The notes under the pieces were generated by a model, which saw nothing but the letters and a program-made list of their open reading frames with translations, had not been told where the DNA came from and searched no databases. A DNA stretch of 64,000 bases, from the NCBI RefSeq assembly GCF_011064615.1, contig NZ_JAALJH010000001.1, forward strand, positions 306,729 through 370,728. The letters run 5' to 3'. This document shows, in pieces, positions 32,822 through 41,800 of this stretch (position 1 is its first letter; each line of letters opens with the position of its first letter). The position numbers and the translations under genes are program-made. Source of the stretch: Aquisphaera insulae. Its GTDB lineage: Bacteria; Planctomycetota; Planctomycetia; Isosphaerales; Isosphaeraceae.

Positions 32822-33334
32822 ATGGCGGATGGATTCTGGATGATCGTCCTGCTGACGGTGGGCGGAATGTTGCTGGCACTGTCGACCTTCGGAGCCGCTG
32901 CCTTGCGGAGATTGGTCCGGATGAACCGCAACAACGGCGAGCGGATCGACGAGCTATCGCAACGCCTCAGGCTCATCGAAGCCAGGCTCGGCGCCGGGGC
33001 GTCGACCGTCGTGCACGCCGCGAGATCCGATCGACCCCGGCGGTCCATCCCCCCTGCCACCGGCCCGGCAATCGCGGCCGCGGCCCCCACTCTCATCGCG
33101 GTCCCGAACATGGCGGCCTCTCCCATCGAGCAGGAGCAGGAGCCCGGCCCGGGCTCGCCGAGCGAGTCCGTCGGCCGCCACGACGACGTCCGATCGCTGG
33201 CCCGGGCGGGCGTGAGCCCCGATCTCATCGCCCGCCGGACGAACCGGCCGGTCGGGCAGGTGGAGCTGATCCTGGCCCTCCAGAAACGACGCCAGGGACC
33301 TCGGAGGGCCGGCCCGCATGCACGACCCGAATGA
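32822..33334 (+). CDS. Single-pass membrane protein with C-terminal DUF2802-like helix-turn-helix
   Basis: A 170-residue protein. The ATG at 32822 is chosen for GGAGGG just upstream. An N-terminal membrane segment (residues 4-27) is followed by a coiled coil (NGERIDELSQRLRLIEARLG), an Ala/Pro-rich linker and a compact C-terminal domain DVRSLARAGVSPDLIARRTN..VGQVELILALQKRR. This last part resembles the small helix-turn-helix-like module of DUF2802/DUF6115 proteins (moderate). It overlaps the next gene by 17 bases and lies 45 bases after larC. The function is unknown. Confidence 0.65.
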   Translation: MADGFWMIVLLTVGGMLLALSTFGAAALRRLVRMNRNNGERIDELSQRLRLIEARLGAGASTVVHAARSDRPRRSIPPATGPAIAAAAPTLIAVPNMAASPIEQEQEPGPGSPSESVGRHDDVRSLARAGVSPDLIARRTNRPVGQVELILALQKRRQGPRRAGPHARPE

Positions 33335-33818
33335 GACCATCGAGGAGGCTCTCGACGTCGCCTCGCTCGACTGCCTCCGCCGCACTCGATCCGCGGTGCT
33401 CAACGTCCTGATCGGCGTCGCGGTCGTCGTGGCCGGCTCCGGGCTCTTGCTTCGGAGCAGGCCGGCCGGGGCATGGCCGGCGGAGGCGGCCATGCTCAAT
33501 CAGGGCCTGCTCGCGGCCCTCTTCGTCCTCTTCGCCGTCAGCACCCTGCTCCGGAGGATGTTCGGCCGGCGAGCCCGGCTGAGCGACCCGCACTCGCGCA
33601 GCCCTCGGTTCTACTGGGGACACGTCATCCCGGCCCTGGTCGGCGCCGTGGCGGCCCCCCTGGGCCTGGTCCACGGCTGGCTCGTCTCGCCCCGGGTCGA
33701 GACGATCGTCCCGTTCTGGCTCACCGCGTTGCTCCTGGGCGTCCTCGCCTACCCGCGAGGCTATGAGCTCGAGGGCTTCGAGTCCCCCATGGCCTGGACC
33801 GAAGGGCGCGCAGGATGA
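33318..33818 (+). CDS. Multi-pass membrane protein of unknown function
   Basis: A 166-residue protein with about four hydrophobic spans at residues 28-46, 59-77, 98-120 and 126-146. Short Arg-rich loops such as RRMFGRRARLSDPHSRSPRF would face the cytoplasm. I recognise no domain. Its start lies inside the previous gene and its stop overlaps the glycosyltransferase start by 4 bases, so it is probably translated in step with that enzyme and may support it in the membrane. Confidence 0.65.
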   Translation: MHDPNETIEEALDVASLDCLRRTRSAVLNVLIGVAVVVAGSGLLLRSRPAGAWPAEAAMLNQGLLAALFVLFAVSTLLRRMFGRRARLSDPHSRSPRFYWGHVIPALVGAVAAPLGLVHGWLVSPRVETIVPFWLTALLLGVLAYPRGYELEGFESPMAWTEGRAG

Positions 33819-35044
33819 CCACCGCCGAGTGCATCGTGCTCTGGGTCTATGCCGTCATCATCGCGGTCTGGCCCATCCGCTATGTCGTCCTTCGCTGGAT
33901 CCTGGGGCGCACCCGCTATCTGAGCCCGAGCTCGCCGTCGATCGACCCAGCCGCCGCTCCGCTCGTCACGGCCGTCATCCCGGCGAAGGACGAGGAAGCC
34001 GTGCTCGCCGGCTGCCTCGCCTCGGTCTGCGCCCAGCGCCATCCGCGGCTCGAGATACTCGTGATCAACGACCGGAGCACCGATCGCACGGGAGAAATCG
34101 CGGCCGAGTTCGCCGCGAAGGACGACCGGTTGAAGGTGATCGAGAACCGGACTCCGCCTCCGCCGGGTTGGACGGGCAAGACGGCCGTGCTCGATCGCGC
34201 GAAGGACCACGCCCGGGGCGAATGGCTCTGGTTCCTGGACGCCGACACCGAGCATGCACCTGAGTTCCTCGGCATCATGCTCGAGCATGCCCACTCGCAG
34301 CGGGCGGCCCTGGTCAGCCTGCTGCCGGAGCTCCGCTGCGAGACCTTCTGGGAGCAGATCGTCCAGCCGCTTGGTGCGATCGTCCTGATGCAGTCGTATC
34401 CGCTAGACAAGGTGAATGATGATCGATCGAAGCTGGCCTTCGCCAACGGGCAATCGATCCTCGTCGAGCGGACCGCCTACGATGCCGCCGGTGGCCATGC
34501 GCTGGTTCGTGGCCGGTTCGTCGAGGACATCGGCCTGGCGGAAAACGTGAAGGCCCTCGGACGTCCCATCCGGACGGTCATGGTCCGCGGGCTGGTCACC
34601 TGCCGGATGTACGCCTCGCTCGGCCAGCAGGTCCGAGGATGGAGCCGCATCCTCTATGATGCGCTCGGCCGGAGCCCCTGGAGGCTCGGACTGCGGCTGC
34701 TGGATCCGATCGTCTTCTGCCAGAGCGGCCATGTCGCCCTCGTCGCGGCGATCGTCCTCCTTCTGGCAGGCGGATCCGGCCCGTTTGCATGGTGGCTGCT
34801 GGGGATGAGCCTGGTTCACCACGCCCTGATGTACGCGGTCTTCGGCCTCATCTACGACGCCTCGGTCCCGGGATCTCGGTACACGCCGCTGTTCCCGCTG
34901 GGGAACCTCGTGACGGACTACATCCTGCTCAGGTCGATCGGCATGTGTTTCACCGGGCGAGTGGACTGGCGCGGGACGCCTTACAGCAAGGCGACCATGC
35001 CGGCGACGGAGCCTGCCCGCCGGCGACGCTCAGGTCCGCGGTAG
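33815..35044 (+). CDS. Membrane family 2 glycosyltransferase (HpnB/CrtQ-like)
   Basis: A 409-residue inner-membrane enzyme. An N-terminal membrane helix (residues 5-30) precedes a GT-A domain: VTAVIPAKDEEAVLAGCLASV, INDRSTDRT, the DAD metal site at residues 142-144, WTGKT, then GQSILVERTAYDAAGGHA, EDIGLAENVKALG and a Q..RGWSRIL motif, comparable to the QxxRW of processive enzymes. Three or four membrane helices follow. The pattern matches the hopanoid-associated HpnB and carotenoid-associated CrtQ groups, so a lipid acceptor such as a hopanoid or carotenoid is likely but not shown. No hopanoid genes adjoin it. Confidence 0.82.
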   Translation: MTTAECIVLWVYAVIIAVWPIRYVVLRWILGRTRYLSPSSPSIDPAAAPLVTAVIPAKDEEAVLAGCLASVCAQRHPRLEILVINDRSTDRTGEIAAEFAAKDDRLKVIENRTPPPPGWTGKTAVLDRAKDHARGEWLWFLDADTEHAPEFLGIMLEHAHSQRAALVSLLPELRCETFWEQIVQPLGAIVLMQSYPLDKVNDDRSKLAFANGQSILVERTAYDAAGGHALVRGRFVEDIGLAENVKALGRPIRTVMVRGLVTCRMYASLGQQVRGWSRILYDALGRSPWRLGLRLLDPIVFCQSGHVALVAAIVLLLAGGSGPFAWWLLGMSLVHHALMYAVFGLIYDASVPGSRYTPLFPLGNLVTDYILLRSIGMCFTGRVDWRGTPYSKATMPATEPARRRRSGPR

Positions 35045-35067
35045 GAACCGCCTCCTCCCGAGCGGCC

Positions 35068-35098
35068 TGTTCGGTGTATTGTTGAGGTCCACCGAACA
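35068..35098 (+). repeat. Perfect 9-bp inverted repeat before the DUF1080 gene
   Basis: TGTTCGGTG and CACCGAACA are separated by 13 bases. The repeat ends just before the GGGGGGG ribosome site of the DUF1080 gene and lies 24 bases after the glycosyltransferase stop. It could be a terminator hairpin for the upstream gene, or an operator or leader structure for the downstream gene. There is no T-run. Confidence 0.5.
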
Positions 35099-35113
35099 TC
35101 GAGGGGGGGCTCC

Positions 35114-35881
35114 ATGGGAATTCACGCGCGTGGCGGCCAGGCCCGGTTCATCGCCGCGGGCCTGCTAGTGGCGGCCTTGGTGGCCGTTCCGGCTCGGAGC
35201 GGCATGGCCGGCGAGGAGGCCGGCTGGATCGACCTGACGGGCGGGGGTGGCCTCGGCGCATGGAGGAAGCCGTGGGGGGCGTGGCTGGAGGCCGGCGATG
35301 CCCGGCCGAGGCCAGGGAATGGCCGGCTCCTCGAGCCGATCGCCGGCAAGGGGACGATCGTCAACGGTCGCGACGGGCGGACGAGCAACCTGCTCTCCGT
35401 CGAGGAGTTCGGCGACGTGGAGGTGCGCCTGGAGTTCCTGATCCCCGAGGGATCCAACTCGGGGATCAAGCTCGAGGGACTCTACGAGATCCAGATCGTC
35501 GACAGCCGATCGAAGGGGGAGAAGAACCTCTCGGGTCGCGAGTGCGGCGGGATTTATCCCCGGGCGGAGCTGCTCCCCCGCTATCGTTACCTGGACGACG
35601 GCCATCCACCGAAGCGGAACGCGGCCCGCGCCGCCGGCGAGTGGCAATCGCTCGAAGTCGTGTTCCGGGCGCCCCGATTCGATGGTCTGGGCAAGAAGAC
35701 GGCCGGCGCCCGCATGGAAAAGGTCGTCCTCAACGGAGTCGCCATCCACGAGTCGCTCGACCTCGGCACGCCGACCGGCCACGCCTGGCACCTGCCGGAG
35801 GTTCGACGGGGGCCGTTGCTCCTGCAGGCCGATCACGGGCCCGTGGCCTTCCGAAACGTCCGGGTGCGGAAGCTGGAGTGA
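35114..35881 (+). CDS. Exported DUF1080 (3-keto-disaccharide hydrolase-like) protein
   Basis: A 255-residue protein with a signal peptide (about 1-33, ending GMAG). The DUF1080 jelly-roll pattern is visible: WIDLTGGGGLGAWR, the core EFGDVEVRLEFLIPEGSNSGIKLEG, YEIQIVDSR, then GGIYPR, GEWQSLEVVFRAPRF, KVVLNGV, and the end GPLLLQADHGPVAFRNVRVRKL. Family members bind or cleave glycosides, and some are reported as 3-keto-glycoside hydrolases. It is likely periplasmic and sugar-directed. The family is greatly expanded in planctomycetes. A separate promoter follows it, so it may be monocistronic. Confidence 0.85.
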   Translation: MGIHARGGQARFIAAGLLVAALVAVPARSGMAGEEAGWIDLTGGGGLGAWRKPWGAWLEAGDARPRPGNGRLLEPIAGKGTIVNGRDGRTSNLLSVEEFGDVEVRLEFLIPEGSNSGIKLEGLYEIQIVDSRSKGEKNLSGRECGGIYPRAELLPRYRYLDDGHPPKRNAARAAGEWQSLEVVFRAPRFDGLGKKTAGARMEKVVLNGVAIHESLDLGTPTGHAWHLPEVRRGPLLLQADHGPVAFRNVRVRKLE

Positions 35882-35907
35882 CTTCGGGCACTCCGCGGCC
35901 GAACGAC

Positions 35908-35936
35908 TTCGAATCGTCCGCCGATCGGGATACAAT
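35908..35936 (+). promoter_or_regulatory. Probable promoter of the five-gene operon
   Basis: TTCGAA and TACAAT are separated by 17 bases and predict a start near 35943, giving a leader of about 50 bases before the ATG at 35993. The -10 is strong and the -35 weak. Confidence 0.4.
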
Positions 35937-35992
35937 CCAGTGTCGGATCTTCCCAGCGTCCAGGAGCCGGCTCGCTCGAGCTGTTCTCTCGC

Positions 35993-37639
35993 ATGTCGCC
36001 ATCGCCACCATCCCGGTTGATCGCCATCTCGGTGATCCTCCTGATCCTCTCCCTGGCGCCGCGGGTCAGCCTCGCGCAGCAGGAGCAGGCGGTCCTCTCC
36101 GGGATTCAGTATCTCCGGGGCGTGGCCCCCGGCGAGGGCCAGGTGGGAGAGACGGCGATGATCGCCCTGGCGCTGATCAAGGCCGACGTCCCGAAGTCCG
36201 ATCCCGTCCTGATGCAATGCCTGGAGAAGATCCGCAAACGATTCACGGGCAGCGCCTATGAGCCGCAACGCCATGGCGGCCAGGACATCTACGAGGCCGC
36301 GGTCGTGGCGATGGTCCTGGCGAACATGGAGTCGGAGGACCACAAGGGGGAGATCAACCTGGTCGCCACGTTCCTGATCGGCCGCCAGAATCCCAATGGC
36401 TCGTGGGATTACACGAACCGTCAGCATGGCGATGCGTCGATCTCCCAGTACGCCCTCCTCGGGCTCTGGGAATGTGAGAATGCCGGATACGATGTCCCCC
36501 CCCACGTCTGGGATCGGGCGGCGTCCTGGTATCTGAGCGTGCAAGCCGCCGCCGGGAGCTGGAACTATCATCGCGACCAGCCCGAGTTCAGCGACAACAT
36601 GTCGATGACGGCCGCGGGCGTGGGGAGCCTGCTCCTCTGCAAGCGGCAACTCAATCGCTACAAGCAGTCGCGGAGGGGGGAGAGCCCGCTGATGACGGTC
36701 CTGTCCGCCGACCCGGGCAGCCAGGCCTATCAGATCACGACCTCGATGGCGGACCTGGACCAGTCCGTGAAGAAGGGGATCGCCTGGCTGACCACGAACT
36801 TCACCACCACCAACACGACGCTGATCGGCCAGTCGATCTATTACGGCCTCTACGGCCTCGAGAGGGTCTCGGCCCTGGCGGAGCGACAGACCCTGGGACG
36901 GTCGGACATCATGGAGAAGGGACGGTCGTTCATCCGGACCAGCCAGAAGCCCAACGGCTCGTGGCAGGCGGCACCCCAGCCCGACGAGCTGAACACGGTC
37001 TGGGCGGTCCTGTACCTGACCAAGTCCACGGCCAAGTCGATCCGGAGGGTGATCGACAGGAAGCTCGGGGCCGGGACGCTGGTGGGGGGGCGGTATCTGC
37101 CCAAGGACCTGACCTCGATGACCGTCGCGGGCGGCAGGATCATGAGCCGGCCGATGAACGGCGCGGTGGAGGGGATGCTCGCGGTCCTCGAGGATCCCCG
37201 AGCCCAGGGCGGGGACGCGGCGGTTGCCGGGCTTATCGAACGGTATCACCGCGAGGGGTCCGAGGTCCTCCGTCCGCACAAGGATCGCTTCCGGAAGATG
37301 CTCAAGGACCGTGACCCGGGCCTGCGACAGGTGGCCGCCTGGGCCCTCTCGCGGACCGGGGACCTGGATGTGGCGCCCGACCTCATTGAGGCGGTCAGGG
37401 ACCCTGACGAGAGTGTTGTGGTCGCCGCGCGGCTCGGCCTCCAGATCCTGAGCCGGAAGATCGACGGCCTGGGTCCACCCTCTCCGTCCACGCCCGAAGA
37501 GCGGGAGCAGGCGGCCCGGGCGTGGAAGGCCTGGTATGACGCGATACGGCCCCTCGGCGGCGCGACGGACGACGACGAGATCCGCAAGCCTGCGAGCCGA
37601 GAGTCCGCAAGCCAACCGCCGCGGAGCCCGAATCCATGA
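35993..37639 (+). CDS. Exported alpha-alpha toroid (prenyltransferase/squalene-oxidase-like repeat) protein with HEAT repeats
   Basis: A 548-residue protein with a signal peptide (about 1-29, ending SLAQQ). Residues 30-390 contain repeats of the terpenoid cyclase/prenyltransferase toroid: FLIGRQNPNGSWDYTN, WYLSVQAAAGSWNYH and SFIRTSQKPNGSWQA are QW-like motifs. The DxDD catalytic acid motif of cyclases is not seen, so it is probably a scaffold and not an enzyme. Residues about 425-490 are HEAT-like (FRKMLKDRDPGLRQVAAWAL, DLIEAVRDPDESVVVAARL). Such proteins often stand beside ExbB/ExbD-type genes in planctomycetes (recollection, not shown here). Its stop overlaps the next start by 4 bases. Confidence 0.8.
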   Translation: MSPSPPSRLIAISVILLILSLAPRVSLAQQEQAVLSGIQYLRGVAPGEGQVGETAMIALALIKADVPKSDPVLMQCLEKIRKRFTGSAYEPQRHGGQDIYEAAVVAMVLANMESEDHKGEINLVATFLIGRQNPNGSWDYTNRQHGDASISQYALLGLWECENAGYDVPPHVWDRAASWYLSVQAAAGSWNYHRDQPEFSDNMSMTAAGVGSLLLCKRQLNRYKQSRRGESPLMTVLSADPGSQAYQITTSMADLDQSVKKGIAWLTTNFTTTNTTLIGQSIYYGLYGLERVSALAERQTLGRSDIMEKGRSFIRTSQKPNGSWQAAPQPDELNTVWAVLYLTKSTAKSIRRVIDRKLGAGTLVGGRYLPKDLTSMTVAGGRIMSRPMNGAVEGMLAVLEDPRAQGGDAAVAGLIERYHREGSEVLRPHKDRFRKMLKDRDPGLRQVAAWALSRTGDLDVAPDLIEAVRDPDESVVVAARLGLQILSRKIDGLGPPSPSTPEEREQAARAWKAWYDAIRPLGGATDDDEIRKPASRESASQPPRSPNP

Positions 37640-38610
37640 GCGTCCTCGCGACCGCACCGGCATCGGCCACCGCTGGCGGGCCCTCGACGGCGGACGGCAG
37701 CCCACCCGCCCCGCTGGTGCTCGGTGAATCGCTCTACGACCGGGTCACATCGTTCCTGATGGCCGTGATCGCGGGCGCGGCCATGGTCGTCGGGCTGCTC
37801 GGGATTGTCTACATCGCCAACCAGGCTTATGCCTCCCGCGTGACGGCGCCGCTGGAGATCATCGAGGTTTCGGGCGGGGGCGGCGGCAGTCCGGACGGGA
37901 CACCGGGCTCGACCGAGAAGATCGACGTCCCGGGGGCGGATGCCGCCCCGTTCGCCTCCAACAACGAGGAGGAGGCCGGCGACTTCGAGGAGCCCAGCGT
38001 GCAGACCACGCCCGGGGCGATGCTCGACGCCGTCGCCGAGGCGAGCTCCGGCCTCGCCGAGGTGGACCTCGGTGCCGTCATGCCCAACGGCGGGGCCGTC
38101 GCGACGGGCAGGCGAGCAAGCAAGCTCGGGACCGGCGGGCCGGGCCTCGGCTTCGGGCCCGGCGACGGCGGCGTCGCCCGCGAGCAGCGATGGAGCATCG
38201 TCTACAATCCGGGCCAGACTCCCGACGAGTACGCCCGGCAGCTCGACGCCCTCAAGGTGGAGTTGGCGGTGGTATCCGGCCCGGACCAGCTCACCTACGT
38301 CTCCAACTTCTCTAGCCCGCAGCCGACGAAGCGGATCGGCAACGGCCGGAACGATGGCCGGCTGTATTTCCTCTGGCAGGGCCGGGGGCGGAAGGCGTCC
38401 GACATCACCCTGCTCCGCAAGGCGGGGATCGAGGTCGGTGAGGGCGTGGTCCTCCAGTTCTATCCCCGAAACGTGGAGGAGCAGCTCGCCCAGCTCGAAG
38501 TCCGCTACCGGGGCCGCCAGCCGGGCGAGATTCGCGTCACGCGATTCAGCGTCGTGGCGAGGGGAGACGGCTACGGCTTCCAGGTCATCGCGCAGGAGAC
38601 CCTCCGTTGA
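37636..38610 (+). CDS. Single-pass membrane protein of unknown function (TonB-like layout)
   Basis: A 324-residue protein. A short cytoplasmic tail is followed by one membrane helix (residues about 38-63). Then comes a Gly/Asp/Glu-rich flexible region (EVSGGGGGSPDG...EEEAGDFEEP) and a folded C-terminal domain of about 130 residues (RWSIVYNPGQTPDEYARQLD, LTYVSNFSSPQP, GRLYFLWQGRGRKASD). The architecture of anchor, disordered stalk and periplasmic domain resembles TonB or TolA, but no sequence signature of those was found. Coupled by ATGA overlap to the toroid protein, with which it may form a complex. A 195-base gap follows, in which I see no gene. Confidence 0.65.
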   Translation: MSVLATAPASATAGGPSTADGSPPAPLVLGESLYDRVTSFLMAVIAGAAMVVGLLGIVYIANQAYASRVTAPLEIIEVSGGGGGSPDGTPGSTEKIDVPGADAAPFASNNEEEAGDFEEPSVQTTPGAMLDAVAEASSGLAEVDLGAVMPNGGAVATGRRASKLGTGGPGLGFGPGDGGVAREQRWSIVYNPGQTPDEYARQLDALKVELAVVSGPDQLTYVSNFSSPQPTKRIGNGRNDGRLYFLWQGRGRKASDITLLRKAGIEVGEGVVLQFYPRNVEEQLAQLEVRYRGRQPGEIRVTRFSVVARGDGYGFQVIAQETLR

Positions 38611-38805
38611 CCGTAACCATCGCAGGGCGACCGATCGAGCCCCGGCGAGCGCGCCGGGAACCGGACGAACGGCCAGCTCCGAAGGTCACGCCCGGGGCAC
38701 GGACCTTGACTTACCCGAGTGACCGTCGGAGACGGCACCTGCGGAACATGTGCTTCGCGCGCCAACTTTCTTCCCCCGTAACAGCCCCGCAGCCAGGTCG
38801 CCCGC

Positions 38806-41800
38806 ATGGCCACGCTTGAAGTGCACGACGATCAGGGACGCGTCCAGTTCGTGGAGCTGGTGCGCGACCATCCGGCGCTCTTCGGGACGAGCGCCGCATG
38901 CGACGTCGTGCTCTCCGGCCGAGACATCCGCCCGGTGCACGGGCGAATCCTCTGGCGCAGGACCCGGTTCCGGATCGAGGCCTCGCCCGATGCCGAATTC
39001 GTCGAGGTGAACGGCACGAAGATGGCCTCGTCGAGCCTCCATCAGGGGGACGAGGTACGGGTCGGCGACTGCCGGATCTACATGTTCCGGGTGGACGAGG
39101 ATCTCGGAGGGGGAGCGAGGCGAAGGTCGCGGAGACACGGCCAGGATGACGCGACCCGCGTGGTGGACGGGCCGGGACGCCAGCCGTCCCACTCGGGGGA
39201 TGGGGGAGGTCGCGGCGGCGACGAGAAGACGCGCGTGCTGACACGCCCCTCGAAGCTCGAGAGCCCTGCCTGGCTGGAGGAACTGGAAGACGTCGTCCCC
39301 CACCGAGACGATCAGGACAACCGGGGAGGCGATACCACGCGGACGGGAGGTCCCGGGGCCGACCGGTCCGATCGCCTGGCCGGACGTCTGCGAGCCTGGG
39401 TCGGCGCCCTTCGCGACGGACGCGCCCAGGCGCCGGGGCGAGAGCGCGTCGTCTCCTCCCCGCTGGTGCTCGGTCTGATCGCGGCGCTCTTGAGCCTGAT
39501 CGCGGTCGGGATCGGCCTGAGGTCGATCATCCTCAAGTCGCAGGCCGAGTCATCCTTCAACCGAGCGGTCGAGCTCATGGAGGACGGCGACTACCGCAAC
39601 GCGATGAGGGATTTCGACGCGTTCCTGGCCGCCTTCCCGGAGGATCCTCGCGCCGGCAAGGCCAGGGTGCACCGGGCGATGGCCAACGTCCGGCAGTACA
39701 TCAGCGTCTCCGGCGGGACGTGGAGCACGGCGCTCGAGGCCGCGAGGGAGATGCTCGCCGGCGTCGGGGCCGAGCCGGCCTTCCGCGACAGCCGGCCCGA
39801 GCTGGCCGACCAGGTGATCCGGATCGGCGAGGGCCTCGCCGACCGCGCCCGCCGCTCGGCCGACGAGAAATCGCTCCGCGAGGCCGAGTCGGTGGTGTCA
39901 CTTCACGCCGAGATCGCCGGGGAGTCCGCGACGGCCTTCCTGAAGAAGTCCCGGCTGCCCGACCTGCTCAACGAGGCCCGCGCGGCGGTTCACAAGTCCA
40001 AGGTCCGCGCCGCGTCCCTCGCGGCGATGGACCGTGCCCTCCAGGACGGCTCCGCATCCAGGGTCTACGGAGCCCGGGATTCCCTGATCGCGCAGTATGC
40101 GGATCTCGCCCACGACCGGGACCTGATCCAGCGCATGACCGGGGCCAATGACCTGGTGAAGAAGGCCGTCACGCTCGACTCCCAGCGACGGGCGGCGAAC
40201 ACGGACGATCACCCGGACGTCCTCGGGCCGGCGACGAGCCTCGTCCTCCGCTCCACGACCGAGGCACCGGCGCCGGTGCAGGCGGAGTCGCTGTTTCACG
40301 GCCTGGCGGACGGCATCGCCTATGCCCTCGATGCGAATACCGGCGCGGCGATCTGGCAAAGGCCGGTGGGGCTGGCCGCCCCCTTCCCGCCGGTGCCGGT
40401 CGCGGGCGATCCCTCCGTATTGGTGGCGGACGCTCGCTACGATGAGCTGCTGCGGCTCGACGCCGGCACCGGCAAGCTGCTCTGGAGGCTCCCCCTCGGA
40501 GAGCCGATCGAGTCCCCTCCCCTGGTGCTCGGCAACGATCTCTTCCAGGCCCTCCCCCGCGGCAAGCTCCTGGTCGCCTCGCTCCGGACCGGCGAGGTCC
40601 AGGAGACCCTCGATCTCGGCATGGCGATCGCGAAGGCCCCCGTGACCGATGAGCAGGGACGATTCCTGTACCTCCTCGGCCGTCGGGACTGCCTCTTCAT
40701 CCTGTCTCGCGATCCGCTCGCCTGCATCGGGGTGGCGTATCTCGGGCACGACGACGGCTCGATCGCCTGCCCGCCGGCGCGGATCGGCCGCTTCCTCATC
40801 GCCGTGGAGAACAATCTCCCCTCGGACAGCTCCTGGCGGGTGATGGTCCTGGACGACGACGGTGCGAAGGTCCGTCCGGTCCAGCGCGTGGACGTGGGAG
40901 GCTGGCAATGGGACACGCCCGCCGCGTCCGGGTCGATCCTCTGGGCGGCCGGAGATAAGGGGGGAGTCGAGGCGTTTGCCCTGGGAGATTACACGAGCAG
41001 CTCTCCGTTGCATTCCCTGGCCAGGTCGAATCCGGACCGGACGTCCGGCGGGCCGGCCTTCGGCCTGGCGCTCACGGAGCGTGAGCTCTGGCTGGGAGGG
41101 GTCCGGAGCGGACGCTACGACCTGGAGGCCGAGCGCGGTCGGATCGCGGCGAAGTTCCTCCTGGGCCCGCTCGGTCCCGCCACGGCACCAATCCGGTCGG
41201 CCTCGGGCGGACGAGTGGTCGCCATCACGACCCAGGACCCGGCCACGGGGGGTACGCTCCTCTGCGGGGTCGACCCGAAGGACGGCTCGGTTCGTTGGCG
41301 GACGATCCTGGGGGCGCCCTGGCCGACCTCGCTGACGCCGACCGCGCGGCGAGACGGCCTGCGAACGATCGGCGAATCGGGCGACGAGACGATCCTGCCC
41401 ACCAGACGACTCGAGGCCGGGGGCTTCGAATTCCTGCCGATGTCCCGGCCCGGCTCCGCCAGGCTCCAGACCGCCGGTCGGCTCGTCGTCCTGGAAGGGC
41501 CCGGAGAGGGGACCGAGGTGGTTGCGCCCCGGGCGGGTGGGTCCGTGGTCTGGGCCCGTCTCCCGGGCAAGCAGGGCGTGGAGGCCTGGCGCAAGGTGGA
41601 GCTCCCGACCGCGCTCGCCGCGATGCCGCTGGCCTGGGGGCCCAACCTGCTCATCCCGGGCGTCGACGGGCGCGTCTACCTGATCGACCCGCTGACCGCC
41701 GAATCGAGGGCCGAGCCGTTCGTGCCGGTCTACGATCGCGACCGCCGCGGCAGGTGGCTGGCCCCCGCGCCGATCGACGCGACGTCGGCGATCCTGGCCG

